A stretch of DNA of 64,000 bases from Sanguibacter suaedae. GTDB lineage: Bacteria; Actinomycetota; Actinomycetes; Actinomycetales; Cellulomonadaceae. The notes below the pieces were generated by a model, which worked only from the letters and a program-made list of their open reading frames with translations, ran no database searches and was not told the DNA's origin. The stretch spans positions 1 to 64,000 of the forward strand of contig NZ_JAEINH010000004.1 in the NCBI RefSeq assembly GCF_016342785.1. Reading direction: 5' to 3'. Below, piece after piece: positions 19,947 through 29,715 of this stretch. Each line of letters opens with the position of its first letter. Position 1 is the stretch's first letter. The position numbers were made by a program, and so were the translations under genes.

Positions 19947-20798
19947 ATGGCACCGAACGGACCCCAGCTCAGCAAGGCGGAGCGCCGCGACGCCGCGCGC
20001 GCCCAGGCGCTCAGGCTCCAGGAGGAGCAGCTGCGCCGCGAGAAGCGGACGCGGGCGATCATCATCGCGTCGCTCGTCGCCGGCATCGCGATCGTCGGCG
20101 TCATCGTCTGGGCGATCCTCCGCAGCGCCGCGCCGGACCTCCAGGGGATCAGCGAGTTCCCCGACGAGATCGAGGTCCCCGCGGTCGCCGACGAGAAGGG
20201 CGGCATCAGCTTCGGGGAGAGCGGGGAGGCGGGCTCGGACTCGGGTGACGACGCCGTGACCGTCGACGTGTACCTCGACTACATGTGCCCCAACTGCGGC
20301 GGCTTCGAGCAGGTGAACGGCCCCGACCTCGAGGAGCTGCGCGCCGCGGGCGACATCACGCTGGCCCTCCACCCCGTCTCCATCCTCGACGGCACGTCGC
20401 AGGGCAGCGAGTTCTCGACGCGCGCCGCGCAGGCGTTCGCGTACGTCGCGGAGAACTCGCCCGAGCACGCGCTCGCGTTCAACACGCTCATGTTCGAGCG
20501 CCAGCCGTCGGAGGGCACCTCCGGGCTGAGCGACGAGGAGATCCGGGACATCGCCGTGGAGGCGGGCGTCGCGGAGGACGTGGCGGACGGGATCGCCGAG
20601 GGGCAGTACAAGCAGTTCGTCCAGGCACTCACGCAGATTGCGTTCGGCGACCCGACGGTCCTCAGCGCCGAGGGGCGCTTCGGCACCCCGACCGTCGTCA
20701 TCGACGGCGAGCGCTTCGACGGCAACTGGAGCCAGCCGGGCGCGCTGAGCGCCGCGATCGGCGAGGCGCAGGGCGGCGAGGGCGCGGTCTCCGAGTAG
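19947..20798 (+). CDS. Membrane-anchored DsbA-like thiol oxidoreductase
   Basis: 283 residues. A basic, coiled N-terminal cytosolic part (1-36), one transmembrane helix (about 37-58) and an extracytoplasmic thioredoxin/DsbA-like domain with the active-site CPNC (C114, C117) in DYMCPNCGGF and the cis-Pro loop in GRFGTPTVVIDG. It resembles the MdbA/DsbA-like proteins of actinobacteria that introduce disulfides into secreted proteins. An intrinsic terminator lies downstream. The cysteine-containing secreted proteins at 40-42.7 kb are plausible but untested substrates. Confidence 0.9.
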   Translation: MAPNGPQLSKAERRDAARAQALRLQEEQLRREKRTRAIIIASLVAGIAIVGVIVWAILRSAAPDLQGISEFPDEIEVPAVADEKGGISFGESGEAGSDSGDDAVTVDVYLDYMCPNCGGFEQVNGPDLEELRAAGDITLALHPVSILDGTSQGSEFSTRAAQAFAYVAENSPEHALAFNTLMFERQPSEGTSGLSDEEIRDIAVEAGVAEDVADGIAEGQYKQFVQALTQIAFGDPTVLSAEGRFGTPTVVIDGERFDGNWSQPGALSAAIGEAQGGEGAVSE

Positions 20799-20823
20799 TT
20801 CGAGCAGCCAGGGGCACCGCATG

Positions 20824-20861
20824 ACGACGGTGGCGGCACCTGCGGGTGCCGCCACCGTCGT
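20824..20861 (+). terminator. Terminator after the DsbA-like gene
   Basis: A 17-bp perfect inverted repeat (20824-20840 and 20845-20861) with a TGCG loop, 26 nt after the stop codon and before the tRNA gene. Confidence 0.85.
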
Positions 20862-20932
20862 GCTGTCCGGGCAGGACCGGCACCGTCCCGCGCGAGCGGG
20901 TAGAGTGTCGGCCGCACGGCACAGCCGTGCAC

Positions 20933-21005
20933 GCCGCCTTAGCTCAGCTGGTAGAGCACTCGCCTTGTAAGCGAAAGGTCGTCGGTTCGAACCCGACAGG
21001 CGGCT
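20933..21005 (+). tRNA. tRNA-Thr (anticodon TGT)
   Basis: A full cloverleaf can be drawn: acceptor GCCGCCT (20933-20939) with AGGCGGC (20998-21004), D-stem GCTC/GAGC, anticodon loop CTTGTAA with TGT at 20966-20968, and T-arm GTCGG-TTCGAAC-CCGAC. It reads ACA. The discriminator is T and the CCA tail is not encoded. The outermost anticodon-stem pair (20959 with 20975) is a C-A mismatch. Confidence 0.95.
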
Positions 21006-21044
21006 CCGCTGGCGAGCGTGCCATGAACCTCGGAGAGTTGAAGC

Positions 21045-21903
21045 ATGACTCTCCCGATCGGACGCACCGAGAAGGTCGACATCGGTGGTCGGCGACTGAA
21101 CGTCTGGCTCGCTGGCGACTCCGGGCCCACCGTCGTGCTCGTGCACGGCATCCCCACGAACCACAGGTTGTGGTGGGACGTGGTGCCCGCGCTGGCGCGG
21201 CACGCGCGTGTCGTCGCCGTCGACCAGCTGGGGTACGGCGACTCCGACCATCCTGACGGCTGGGAGACGGACATCGCGTCCCAGGCCGCTTACGTCGTGC
21301 GGCTGCTCGACGCGCTCGGGCGCGACCGGGTCGTGGTCATTCGGCCACGACCTCGGCGGTGGCATCGCGCAGATCCTCGCGACGACGAGCAGCGAGCGCG
21401 TCCTCGCGCTGGGCGTCGTCGACGGCGTCTGCTTCGACGGGTGGCCCGTGCCGGTGGTCAAGGCCATGAAGCTGGCGTGGCCGCTCGTCCGGCTCCTCCC
21501 GGCCTCGGCGGTCGCAGCGGCCCTCGTGCCGGCCCTGCGCCCCCTCTTCGGGCACGGGGAACGCGCCGGGGAGTTCATCGAGCGGTTCGTGGAGCCGTGG
21601 CGACGGCGGGGCAGCGGTCGCCTCCTCGCGCAGCACCTGCGCACCCTCGACTCCGTCTACACGCAGGCCGTCGCCCCGTTCCTGCCACAGCTGGCGATCC
21701 CCACGGAGGTCGTGTGGGGACGAAAGGACCACCAGATGAAGCAGAGGTACGGGCAGCGGCTCGCGCGGACCGTGCCGGGAGCCCGTCTCACCTGGGTGGA
21801 GGACGCGAGCCACTTCGTCCCCGCCGACCGGCCCGACGAGGTGGTGCGGGCCGTCGAGGCGCTCATCAGCCGTCTCGGCGAGCCCACCACGCCGGATCGC
21901 TAG
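21045..21903 (+). pseudogene. Alpha/beta hydrolase split by a +1 frameshift
   Basis: An alpha/beta-hydrolase of the epoxide hydrolase/haloalkane dehalogenase type is encoded in two frames. Frame one from ATG 21045 gives the oxyanion-hole segment LVHGIPTNHRLWW and continues to RVVVI. The rest (nucleophile elbow GHDLGGG with an Asp nucleophile, acid near VVWGRKDH, catalytic His in DASHFVPADRP) is in the +1 frame ending at TAG 21903. One extra T at about 21340-21341 (cattcggcc instead of catcggcc) explains the break. It could be a recent inactivation or an assembly error. It ends tail-to-tail with the SGNH hydrolase gene. Confidence 0.8.
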
Positions 21904-22781
21904 GCGATGGGCTTGAGCTCCGGGTACTTCGCGGTGCGTGAGTCGCCGGAGGACTGCCGCCGCAGGCGGCGCGCCGCCCACGGGTAGACGTGCTCCCGGA
22001 GCCACTGCGCGTTCTCCCGGGCCCACTCGATGCGCGGGACCGGCGGGAGAGGCGTCAGCGGGTCGTCCCACGCAGCATCGTCGGGCACCTGACCGAGCGC
22101 GACGAGCGCTCCCTGCGCCACCCGGCGGTGACCGTCGGTGGTGAGGTGGATGCGGTCCGGTGCCCACATGCGCCAGTCCTTGAGGGACTTCATGCCCCAC
22201 TGGTCCAGGACGTACGCGCCGTGCCGCCGTGCGATCGACCACAGGTGGGAGTTGAAGATGCCCACCCGGCCCCGAGTCATGCCCACGAGAGGGCTCTCCG
22301 CGGCGTCGACGCCCGTGCTCAGCAGCACGTCCGCGCCGGTCCGGCGGATGCGCACCACAGCTGCCTCGAGGTTGCGGGCGATGAGGTCGACGTCCGCGGC
22401 AGGGCGGAGGATGTCGTTGCCGCCACCGATGAGGGACACGAGGTCGGGCTTCATCTCGAGGGCTGCGGGCAGCTGCTCGCTGATGATGGGCCGTATGAGA
22501 CGGCCACGGATGGCGAGGTTCGCGTAGCTCAGCGGTTCTTGACCGGCGGCGATGCGCCGCTGGGAGAGGTTCTTGGCGAGGAGGTCCGCCCACCCGCGGC
22601 AGTGGTCCTCGTCGTCCGGGTGGACGTCCCACAGGCCCTCGGTGAAGGAGTCGCCGATCGCGACGTACCGGGACCACGGGCCCGGCGGGGGCAGCGCGTC
22701 GTCCGGCGTGGTGCCGCCGGTCGTGGCGGTGCCGGGGTTCTCGGTGCGTGTGGCGGTCTCGGTGCTGTCGGCGTCGGTCAC
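21900..22781 (-). CDS. SGNH/GDSL-family hydrolase
   Basis: 293-residue SGNH hydrolase, probably an esterase or lipase-like enzyme. Block I is AIGDSFTEG (Ser nucleophile), block II LAIRGRL (Gly), block III GGGNDIL (Asn) and block V DRIHLTTDGH (Asp/His). The N-terminal about 35 residues are a Thr/Asp-rich tail without a signal peptide, so cytoplasmic location is likely. I chose GTG 22781, the first start before the domain. Its stop overlaps the stop of the frameshifted hydrolase on the other strand by two bases. Confidence 0.9.
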   Translation of the reverse strand: MTDADSTETATRTENPGTATTGGTTPDDALPPPGPWSRYVAIGDSFTEGLWDVHPDDEDHCRGWADLLAKNLSQRRIAAGQEPLSYANLAIRGRLIRPIISEQLPAALEMKPDLVSLIGGGNDILRPAADVDLIARNLEAAVVRIRRTGADVLLSTGVDAAESPLVGMTRGRVGIFNSHLWSIARRHGAYVLDQWGMKSLKDWRMWAPDRIHLTTDGHRRVAQGALVALGQVPDDAAWDDPLTPLPPVPRIEWARENAQWLREHVYPWAARRLRRQSSGDSRTAKYPELKPIA

Positions 22782-22840
22782 CGTCCCATCTTGGCACCGC
22801 GTGAGCCGTCGGTGGGAGCATCCCCCGGGGAGGGCGCCGG

Positions 22841-23542
22841 CTACCCGAGGTCGAGCGCGCCCTGCTGGGCCTCGGGCCGGGTGAGGCGCCAGTCCACCGG
22901 TGCGGCGCCCTGCGCGACGAGGAGCTCGTCGACGCGGGAGAAGGGCCGGGAGCCGAAGAACCCGCGGCGGGCGGACAGCGGGCTCGGGTGTGCGCTCGTC
23001 ACGACGGGCACGTCGCCCAGGGCGGGCGCGAGGCTCGCCGCGTCGCGGCCCCACAGGACGGCGACGAGCGGCCCGCCCCGTTCGACGAGGGCGGCGATGG
23101 CCCGGTCGGTGACGGCCTCCCAGCCGTGTCCGCGGTGCGACCCGGGCTCGCCGGGTCGCACGGTGAGGACCCTGTTGCACAGCAGGACTCCCTGGGCAGC
23201 CCACGGGGTGAGGTCCCCGTTCTCGGGTCGTGGGACGCCGAGGTCGTCGTGGAGCTCGGTGAAGACGTTCGCGAGCGACCGGGGCACGGGGCGCACGTGC
23301 GGCTGCACGGAGAAGGACAGGCCCATCGCGTGCCCCGGGGTCGGGTACGGGTCCTGCCCCACGACGAGGACGCGGACGTCCGCGAGCGGCTCGCGGAAGG
23401 CTCGCAGCACGTCCTCCCGGGCGGGCAGCACGGACCCGGGCGGTGCGTCGCGCAGGAGCTCCGCGTCGAGGGCGTCCACGAGGTGACCGACGGGGGCGAG
23501 GGCGTCGGCCCAGTCGGGCGCGACGTCGTCGAGGAGGGACAT
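22841..23542 (-). CDS. ung: Uracil-DNA glycosylase, family 1
   Basis: 233-residue Ung. Water-activating motif [14 protein letters not shown] (D64) and the DNA-intercalation loop [13 protein letters not shown] (H185) are diagnostic; [15 protein letters not shown] is also conserved. It excises uracil from DNA at the start of base-excision repair. ATG 23542 has GGGAGG upstream; the longer open frame to 24982 is a shadow of other genes. It is divergent from the DUF3263 gene across a palindrome-bearing promoter region. Confidence 0.96.
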   Translation of the reverse strand: MSLLDDVAPDWADALAPVGHLVDALDAELLRDAPPGSVLPAREDVLRAFREPLADVRVLVVGQDPYPTPGHAMGLSFSVQPHVRPVPRSLANVFTELHDDLGVPRPENGDLTPWAAQGVLLCNRVLTVRPGEPGSHRGHGWEAVTDRAIAALVERGGPLVAVLWGRDAASLAPALGDVPVVTSAHPSPLSARRGFFGSRPFSRVDELLVAQGAAPVDWRLTRPEAQQGALDLG

Positions 23543-23560
23543 GCCCCGAGCCTCCCAGAC

Positions 23561-23591
23561 GAATGACACCCGTGTCATTCGCTTGTACGAT
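23561..23591 (+). promoter_or_regulatory. DUF3263 promoter with overlapping palindromic operator
   Basis: A perfect GAATGACAC-CC-GTGTCATTC palindrome (23561-23580) overlaps a -35-like ATGACA (23563-23568), which is 17 bp from a -10-like TACGAT (23586-23591). The arrangement fits a repressor covering the -35 box; ung starts only 19 bp away on the other strand and may share it. Confidence 0.65.
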
Positions 23592-23614
23592 CGAGGGCGC
23601 AGGAGACCGGTCAC

Positions 23615-23935
23615 GTGGGGAGCAGCATGTTCGAGGTAGTCGCAGCACCGCAGGCGGACGACACCGAGGTCGCCGAGCCGGACGCGACACCGGCGCTCAG
23701 CGAGCGCGACGCCCAGGTCCTCGCCTTCGAGAAGCAGTGGTGGAAGTACGCCGGGGCCAAGGAGCAGGCGGTCCGCGAGATGTTCGACCTCTCCGCCACG
23801 CAGTACTACCAGGTGCTCAACGCCCTCATCGACTCGCCGGCGGCGCTCGAGGCGGAGCCCATGCTCGTCAAGCGACTGCGCCGCATGCGCGCCACCCGTC
23901 AGCGGGAGCGCACGACCCGACGCGCCCAGGCGTGA
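23615..23935 (+). CDS. DUF3263 family small protein
   Basis: About 106 residues (GTG 23615) or 102 (ATG 23627). The conserved core [24 protein letters not shown] followed by a putative helix-turn-helix ([20 protein letters not shown]) and a basic C-terminus ([13 protein letters not shown]) is the DUF3263 pattern of actinobacteria. The HTH-like region suggests DNA binding, which is an inference. AGGAGA sits 8 nt before the GTG. A perfect palindrome overlaps its promoter, so autoregulation is an attractive idea. Confidence 0.85.
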   Translation: MGSSMFEVVAAPQADDTEVAEPDATPALSERDAQVLAFEKQWWKYAGAKEQAVREMFDLSATQYYQVLNALIDSPAALEAEPMLVKRLRRMRATRQRERTTRRAQA

Positions 23936-24019
23936 CCACGGCACGGACCCTGCAGGGACGAGCGGCGGGACGGTCCACGCTCGTGTCGGCCGACCTGCCC
24001 TAGCGGCTAACCTGTCCTC

Positions 24020-24643
24020 GTGACCAAGACGACCCGCCAGTACCCGCCGGACGAGTTCGACGAGGTGTCCCCGGACGCCGCGCCCGCCGGTGTGCACCGC
24101 GCGCCCCGCGGGGCCTGGAGCAAGGTCGCCCCGTTCCTCGCGGTCCTCGTGATCTGCTCCCTGCTCGCGGTGGTCGCCGTCCTGTACTACACGAGGACGC
24201 AGGACCCACCCACCGCGCAGACTCCCACCACGTCCGCCGCGCCGGACGCAGGGACCGGTGAGGCGCCCGCCGAGGGGGAGGCCCCCGCGGAGGGCGAGGT
24301 ACCCGCGGACGACGGCACGGTCGAGGACCCTGCGGTCGAGGAACCGGTGGAGCCCGTCGTCGAGGCGGACGTCACCACCGCCGTCCGGGTCCTCAACGGC
24401 ACCGGTCGCGCGGGCGTGGCAGGCACGGCCGCGGAGAGCCTCGGTGCCGTCGGCTGGGTGGACGTCACCGCGGACAACTACACGGGTGCCGACCTCGACG
24501 CGTCGGTCGTCTACTACAAGACCCCCGACGACCTGGAGGAGGGTCAGGCCGTCGCAGCGGTCCTCGGGATCGACCAGGTGATCGAGGTCCCCGCGCTCGT
24601 GGGCCCGGTCTCCGCGGTGCTCGTCGGCGACTACCCGAACTGA
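24020..24643 (+). CDS. Membrane-anchored LytR C-terminal-domain protein
   Basis: 207 residues. One transmembrane helix (about 36-58), a Thr/Pro/Glu-rich extracytoplasmic linker (about 60-115) and a LytR_C domain (about 117-207; starts [19 protein letters not shown]). Such proteins are found in actinobacteria together with or fused to LCP cell-wall ligases; the LCP domain itself is absent here. GTG 24020. A hairpin follows the stop. Confidence 0.85.
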   Translation: MTKTTRQYPPDEFDEVSPDAAPAGVHRAPRGAWSKVAPFLAVLVICSLLAVVAVLYYTRTQDPPTAQTPTTSAAPDAGTGEAPAEGEAPAEGEVPADDGTVEDPAVEEPVEPVVEADVTTAVRVLNGTGRAGVAGTAAESLGAVGWVDVTADNYTGADLDASVVYYKTPDDLEEGQAVAAVLGIDQVIEVPALVGPVSAVLVGDYPN

Positions 24644-24650
24644 CCCGGGT

Positions 24651-24679
24651 GTCCGGCCGCTCCCCGCGAGCGGCCGGAC
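24651..24679 (+). terminator. Terminator after the LytR_C gene
   Basis: An 11-bp perfect inverted repeat (24651-24661 and 24669-24679, GTCCGGCCGCT) with a 7-nt loop, 7 nt after the stop codon. Confidence 0.75.
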
Positions 24680-24790
24680 CGCGCCGTGTCTGGCAGTCTG
24701 GGGAGGTCGGGACCCGGCAGGTTCCTCCTCCGGCCCGGCGGCGCCGCGCGGACGCGTGGTGCCCGACGAGCGAACCGAGGTCTGCCGAAC

Positions 24791-26269
24791 GTGAGCGTTG
24801 CCGAGTGTGATGTCGTCGTCGTGGGGTCCGGGCCCAACGGCCTGGCCGCCGCCGTGACCCTGGCCCGGGCGGGACTCAGCGTCGTCGTGCTCGAGGCGCA
24901 GCCCGAACCCGGAGGTGGGTCCCGGACGGCGTCCCTCGGTCTCGCGGACGGCGTCGTGCACGACGTGTGCTCCGCCGTGCACCCCATGGGGGTCGCGTCA
25001 CCGTTCTTCCAGGAGTTCGACCTCGCGGCGCGCGGCGTGGAGCTGCTGCAGCCGGAGGTGCAGTTCGCGCAGCCCCTCGACGGCGGGCGCGCGGGGCTCG
25101 CGTACCGCGACGTCGACCGCACCGCGGACGGCCTCGGCCGGGACGGGAACGCCTGGCGCTCGCTGGTCGGGGCGCTCGCGGACTCTCCCGACGCCGTGAT
25201 CGCGCTGGCCCTCGGGGACAAGCGGAGCGTCCCGGCACCGGTCCTGCGCGACCTCGTCGGCGCCGCCCGCTTCGGGTTGGCGGTCGCCGAGCAGGGCACG
25301 CCGGCGTGGGGGGCGCGCTTCCGGGACGACGTCGCCCCGGCGCTCCTCACCGGTGTCGCCGCGCACGCCATCTCGCCGCTGCCCACCCCCGCCGCGGCCG
25401 GGACCGCCCTGCTCCTGGGGTCACTGGCCCACTCCTACGGGTGGCCGTTGCCACGCGGTGGGTCGGGGTCGATCGTCGCGGCGCTCGTCGCGGACCTCGT
25501 CGCCCACGGCGGGGAGATCCGGACGTCGACGACGGTGGCGAGCATGCGTGACGTCCCCGAGGCCCGGGCGTACGTCTTCGACACGACACCCCGGGTGGCG
25601 GCAGCCGTGCTGGGGGACAGGCTCCCCGCGCGGGCCAGGCGCGCGCTGCTCGCCTTCCGGTACGGCGACGGGGCGGCCAAGGTGGACTTCGTCCTCGACG
25701 GTCCTGTGCCGTGGGCGCACCCGGGCGTCCGGCAGGCCGGCACGGTGCACGTCGGGGGCAGCCGCCGCGACATGGCGCAGGCGGAGGCCGAGGTGGCCCG
25801 CGGCGTCCATGCCGAGCGGCCCATGGTCCTGGTGAGCGACCCGTCCGTCGTCGACCCCGGTCGGGTGGTGGGTGGTCTACGCCCGCTGTGGACGTACGCG
25901 CACGTGCCGGCCGGGTCCACCGTCGATGCGACCGAGGCGATCACCGCCCAGATCGAGCGTTTCGCGCCGGGGTTCCGGGACGTCGTCGTCACGTCCCGCT
26001 CCGTCACCGCGGCGCAGATGCACCGTCACAACGCCAACTACATCGGCGGGGACATCGCGTCGGGCGCGGTGAACCTGTGGCAGATGTTCGCTCGGCCGAC
26101 CGCCCGCCTCGACCCGTACGCGACCGGTGCGGCCGGCGCGTACCTCTGCTCGTCGTCCACGCCGCCCGGACCCGGCGTGCACGGGCTCGGCGGCTGGTAC
26201 GCGGCCGCGCGGGTGCTCAGGGACCGGTTCGGGATCCGTGAGGTCCCGAGCGTCGCCCCCGGGGCGTGA
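24791..26269 (+). CDS. Phytoene-dehydrogenase-like FAD-dependent oxidoreductase
   Basis: About 492 residues. The N-terminal dinucleotide-binding fold [21 protein letters not shown] with the following [13 protein letters not shown] is typical of the carotenoid desaturase/COG1233 group; the C-terminal FAD-binding segment [15 protein letters not shown] is also present. Substrate unknown: no crt neighbours, so carotenoid function is not supported by context. I chose GTG 24791 because it sits directly before the Rossmann motif with GAGG upstream; the frame is open to 24686. It converges on the HTTM gene, leaving 12 nt. Confidence 0.88.
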   Translation: MSVAECDVVVVGSGPNGLAAAVTLARAGLSVVVLEAQPEPGGGSRTASLGLADGVVHDVCSAVHPMGVASPFFQEFDLAARGVELLQPEVQFAQPLDGGRAGLAYRDVDRTADGLGRDGNAWRSLVGALADSPDAVIALALGDKRSVPAPVLRDLVGAARFGLAVAEQGTPAWGARFRDDVAPALLTGVAAHAISPLPTPAAAGTALLLGSLAHSYGWPLPRGGSGSIVAALVADLVAHGGEIRTSTTVASMRDVPEARAYVFDTTPRVAAAVLGDRLPARARRALLAFRYGDGAAKVDFVLDGPVPWAHPGVRQAGTVHVGGSRRDMAQAEAEVARGVHAERPMVLVSDPSVVDPGRVVGGLRPLWTYAHVPAGSTVDATEAITAQIERFAPGFRDVVVTSRSVTAAQMHRHNANYIGGDIASGAVNLWQMFARPTARLDPYATGAAGAYLCSSSTPPGPGVHGLGGWYAAARVLRDRFGIREVPSVAPGA

Positions 26270-26281
26270 GGGCGTCCGCGC

Positions 26282-27154
26282 TCAGGACTGCTGGAGCGCC
26301 GGTCGCCAGGACGCCACGCGGCCCGAAGCGCGCAGCCACGCCGTGCGGGCGTGCGGGACGAGGCGCTCCAACGGGAAGAACGTCAGCCAGCAGACGATGG
26401 TCGGCAGGAAGTGGATGCCGAGCGCGACGTACGTCATGAGGTGGAAGGCGAAGAACAGGCAGATCATGCCGACCTGCCAGCGTCCCCGGAGCCAGAACAC
26501 GACCGGGGTGAGGACCTCGAGGAGGAACACGCCCCACTGCCCGACGCGCAGGACGACGGGGACCTGGAGGGTCCAGTCGACGAGGAACGACCCGCGCCGC
26601 ATGACGGCCCACGAGAAGATCGAGCTGTTCGCCCACGCGGTGAGGCTCGAGTTGTAGATGACCTTGGCGAGCGCCGACCCGGCGTACGTGGCGACCGTGG
26701 CCACCTGGATGCACCGGAACACCCAGCCCGCCGACTCGGACGTGGTCGTGTCGTCGAACCGTGCGCGACCGATGGTGGGGAGCAGGATGACGGCGATCAT
26801 GAGGGCCATGTGGTCGTGCGACACGTAGGCGAAGCCCTGCGTGTTGACCATCCAGCTGGTGTGGGCCACGGCGACGGTCCAGCCGGCGGCCCGCGGCAGG
26901 CGCCCTGACGCGGCCACGAAGGAGCCGACGACGATGATCGCGAGCAGGCCGTACGCGACGGGGACCGACGGCTCGGGGAAGGGCAGGACACGACCGAGGA
27001 GCGTCGGCTGGTAGAGCTCGGCCGCGTAGCCGTGCCCCACGACGTCGTTGGTGAGGAAGAGCACCGACCAGACGAGGAACACGTAGACGATCGCGCGGAA
27101 CACCGCGACGCGGGCGAGGGGGACGGGCGAGAACCACCACCGGACGACGCTCAC
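26282..27154 (-). CDS. HTTM-domain polytopic membrane protein
   Basis: 290-residue membrane protein with about seven to eight hydrophobic segments and HTTM (horizontally transferred transmembrane domain, vitamin K carboxylase-like) features: SVVRWWFSPVPLARVAVFRAIVY at the start and the internal SHDHMALMIAVILLP and ALAKVIYNSS segments. The biochemical role of bacterial HTTM proteins is mostly unknown. GTG 27154 overlaps the stop of the small upstream gene (GTGA), so the two are translationally coupled and probably work together. Confidence 0.85.
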   Translation of the reverse strand: MSVVRWWFSPVPLARVAVFRAIVYVFLVWSVLFLTNDVVGHGYAAELYQPTLLGRVLPFPEPSVPVAYGLLAIIVVGSFVAASGRLPRAAGWTVAVAHTSWMVNTQGFAYVSHDHMALMIAVILLPTIGRARFDDTTTSESAGWVFRCIQVATVATYAGSALAKVIYNSSLTAWANSSIFSWAVMRRGSFLVDWTLQVPVVLRVGQWGVFLLEVLTPVVFWLRGRWQVGMICLFFAFHLMTYVALGIHFLPTIVCWLTFFPLERLVPHARTAWLRASGRVASWRPALQQS

Positions 27155-27657
27155 TGGCGGGCCTCCTCGTCGCGCACGGTCCACTCGGTGAGGACCTCGC
27201 GCGTGGACTCCCCGGTGGGGGTCCCGTCGCGCATCTCCTGGGACGTGCGGTGCATGGTGATGTGCACGTACCGCGGCTCGTCCGGGTGCAGGCCTGCGTG
27301 GCCGCGCGCGATGGCCTCGAGGAGCGACGGGTCGTCGACGATGCGCTGCACCTGGCCCTCGACCTCGGCGCGCTCGACGCCGACGCCGCGCGCGTTGAGC
27401 GACACCTCGACCTCCGTGCCGTCGGTCGTGAGCGCCGTCATCCCGGTGGAGCGGACGGGGGCGTCGGGGTCCGTGCCCTTGGCGTACTGCGAGAGCGAGC
27501 CGAGCGGGAAGAAGTCGTTGCTCCGCAGGAACTGGGACGTCGTGAGGACGGAGAGCGCCGCGACGACGGCGACGAGCCGCCACGCCTTGGAGGCGGTCCC
27601 GAGTGTGCGGGTGGGGGCGACGTCCGGAGCGGACCCCGGCGGTGGTTCGGTTGTCAC
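27151..27657 (-). CDS. Single-pass membrane protein, partner of the HTTM protein
   Basis: 168 residues with one transmembrane helix near the N-terminus (about 30-48, WRLVAVVAALSVLTTSQFL) and an extracytoplasmic domain. It resembles the DUF5819-type proteins that accompany HTTM proteins in actinobacteria, an assignment made from memory with modest confidence. GTG 27657 has no Shine-Dalgarno; TACTGT lies 7 nt upstream on the minus strand, consistent with a leaderless mRNA. Its stop overlaps the start of the HTTM gene. Confidence 0.75.
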   Translation of the reverse strand: MTTEPPPGSAPDVAPTRTLGTASKAWRLVAVVAALSVLTTSQFLRSNDFFPLGSLSQYAKGTDPDAPVRSTGMTALTTDGTEVEVSLNARGVGVERAEVEGQVQRIVDDPSLLEAIARGHAGLHPDEPRYVHITMHRTSQEMRDGTPTGESTREVLTEWTVRDEEARQ

Positions 27658-27734
27658 GCGAGCACAGTAGCGCGCCACGCTCGTCCCTATTCGTCCGACG
27701 TGTGCGCCTCGGCGTGTCACACCGGCCCGTCGGT

Positions 27735-27796
27735 CTTGCACTCTCGGGTCGAGAGTGCCAATAATGGCGTTAGCACTCTCAGTAGGAGAGTGACAG
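27735..27796 (+). promoter_or_regulatory. Two CIRCE elements at the groEL promoter
   Basis: CIRCE 1 at 27735-27761 is CTTGCACTC-N9-GAGTGCCAA; CIRCE 2 at 27770-27796 is TTAGCACTC-N9-GAGTGACAG (consensus TTAGCACTC-N9-GAGTGCTAA). A -35-like TTGCAC (27737-27742) and -10-like AATAAT (27760-27765), 17 bp apart, overlap CIRCE 1. HrcA repression with heat induction is expected. Confidence 0.9.
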
Positions 27797-27841
27797 AACG
27801 ACCGGTCGGCCGGTGAGGTTCCGGACCACGGCGTGACATGA

Positions 27842-29554
<1,713 letters not shown>

Positions 29555-29599
29555 TCCACGCTTCCCCGGCGGGATGTGCCTGAGGCACCTCCCCACCAC

Positions 29600-29642
29600 C
29601 AGCAGCGGCCCCTTCCTCGTTCCGAGGGAGGGGCCGCTGCTG
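29600..29642 (+). terminator. groEL terminator
   Basis: A 20-bp inverted repeat (29600-29619 and 29623-29642, one G-T pair) with a 3-nt loop, 45 nt after the groEL stop. Confidence 0.88.
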
Positions 29643-29715
29643 TCGTTCCCGGCCCGGTGGGCGAGCCGTGGCGGCGCCCGTGCAGCGGTCGCTCGTCCGT
29701 GAGAGGTTCGTGTGC

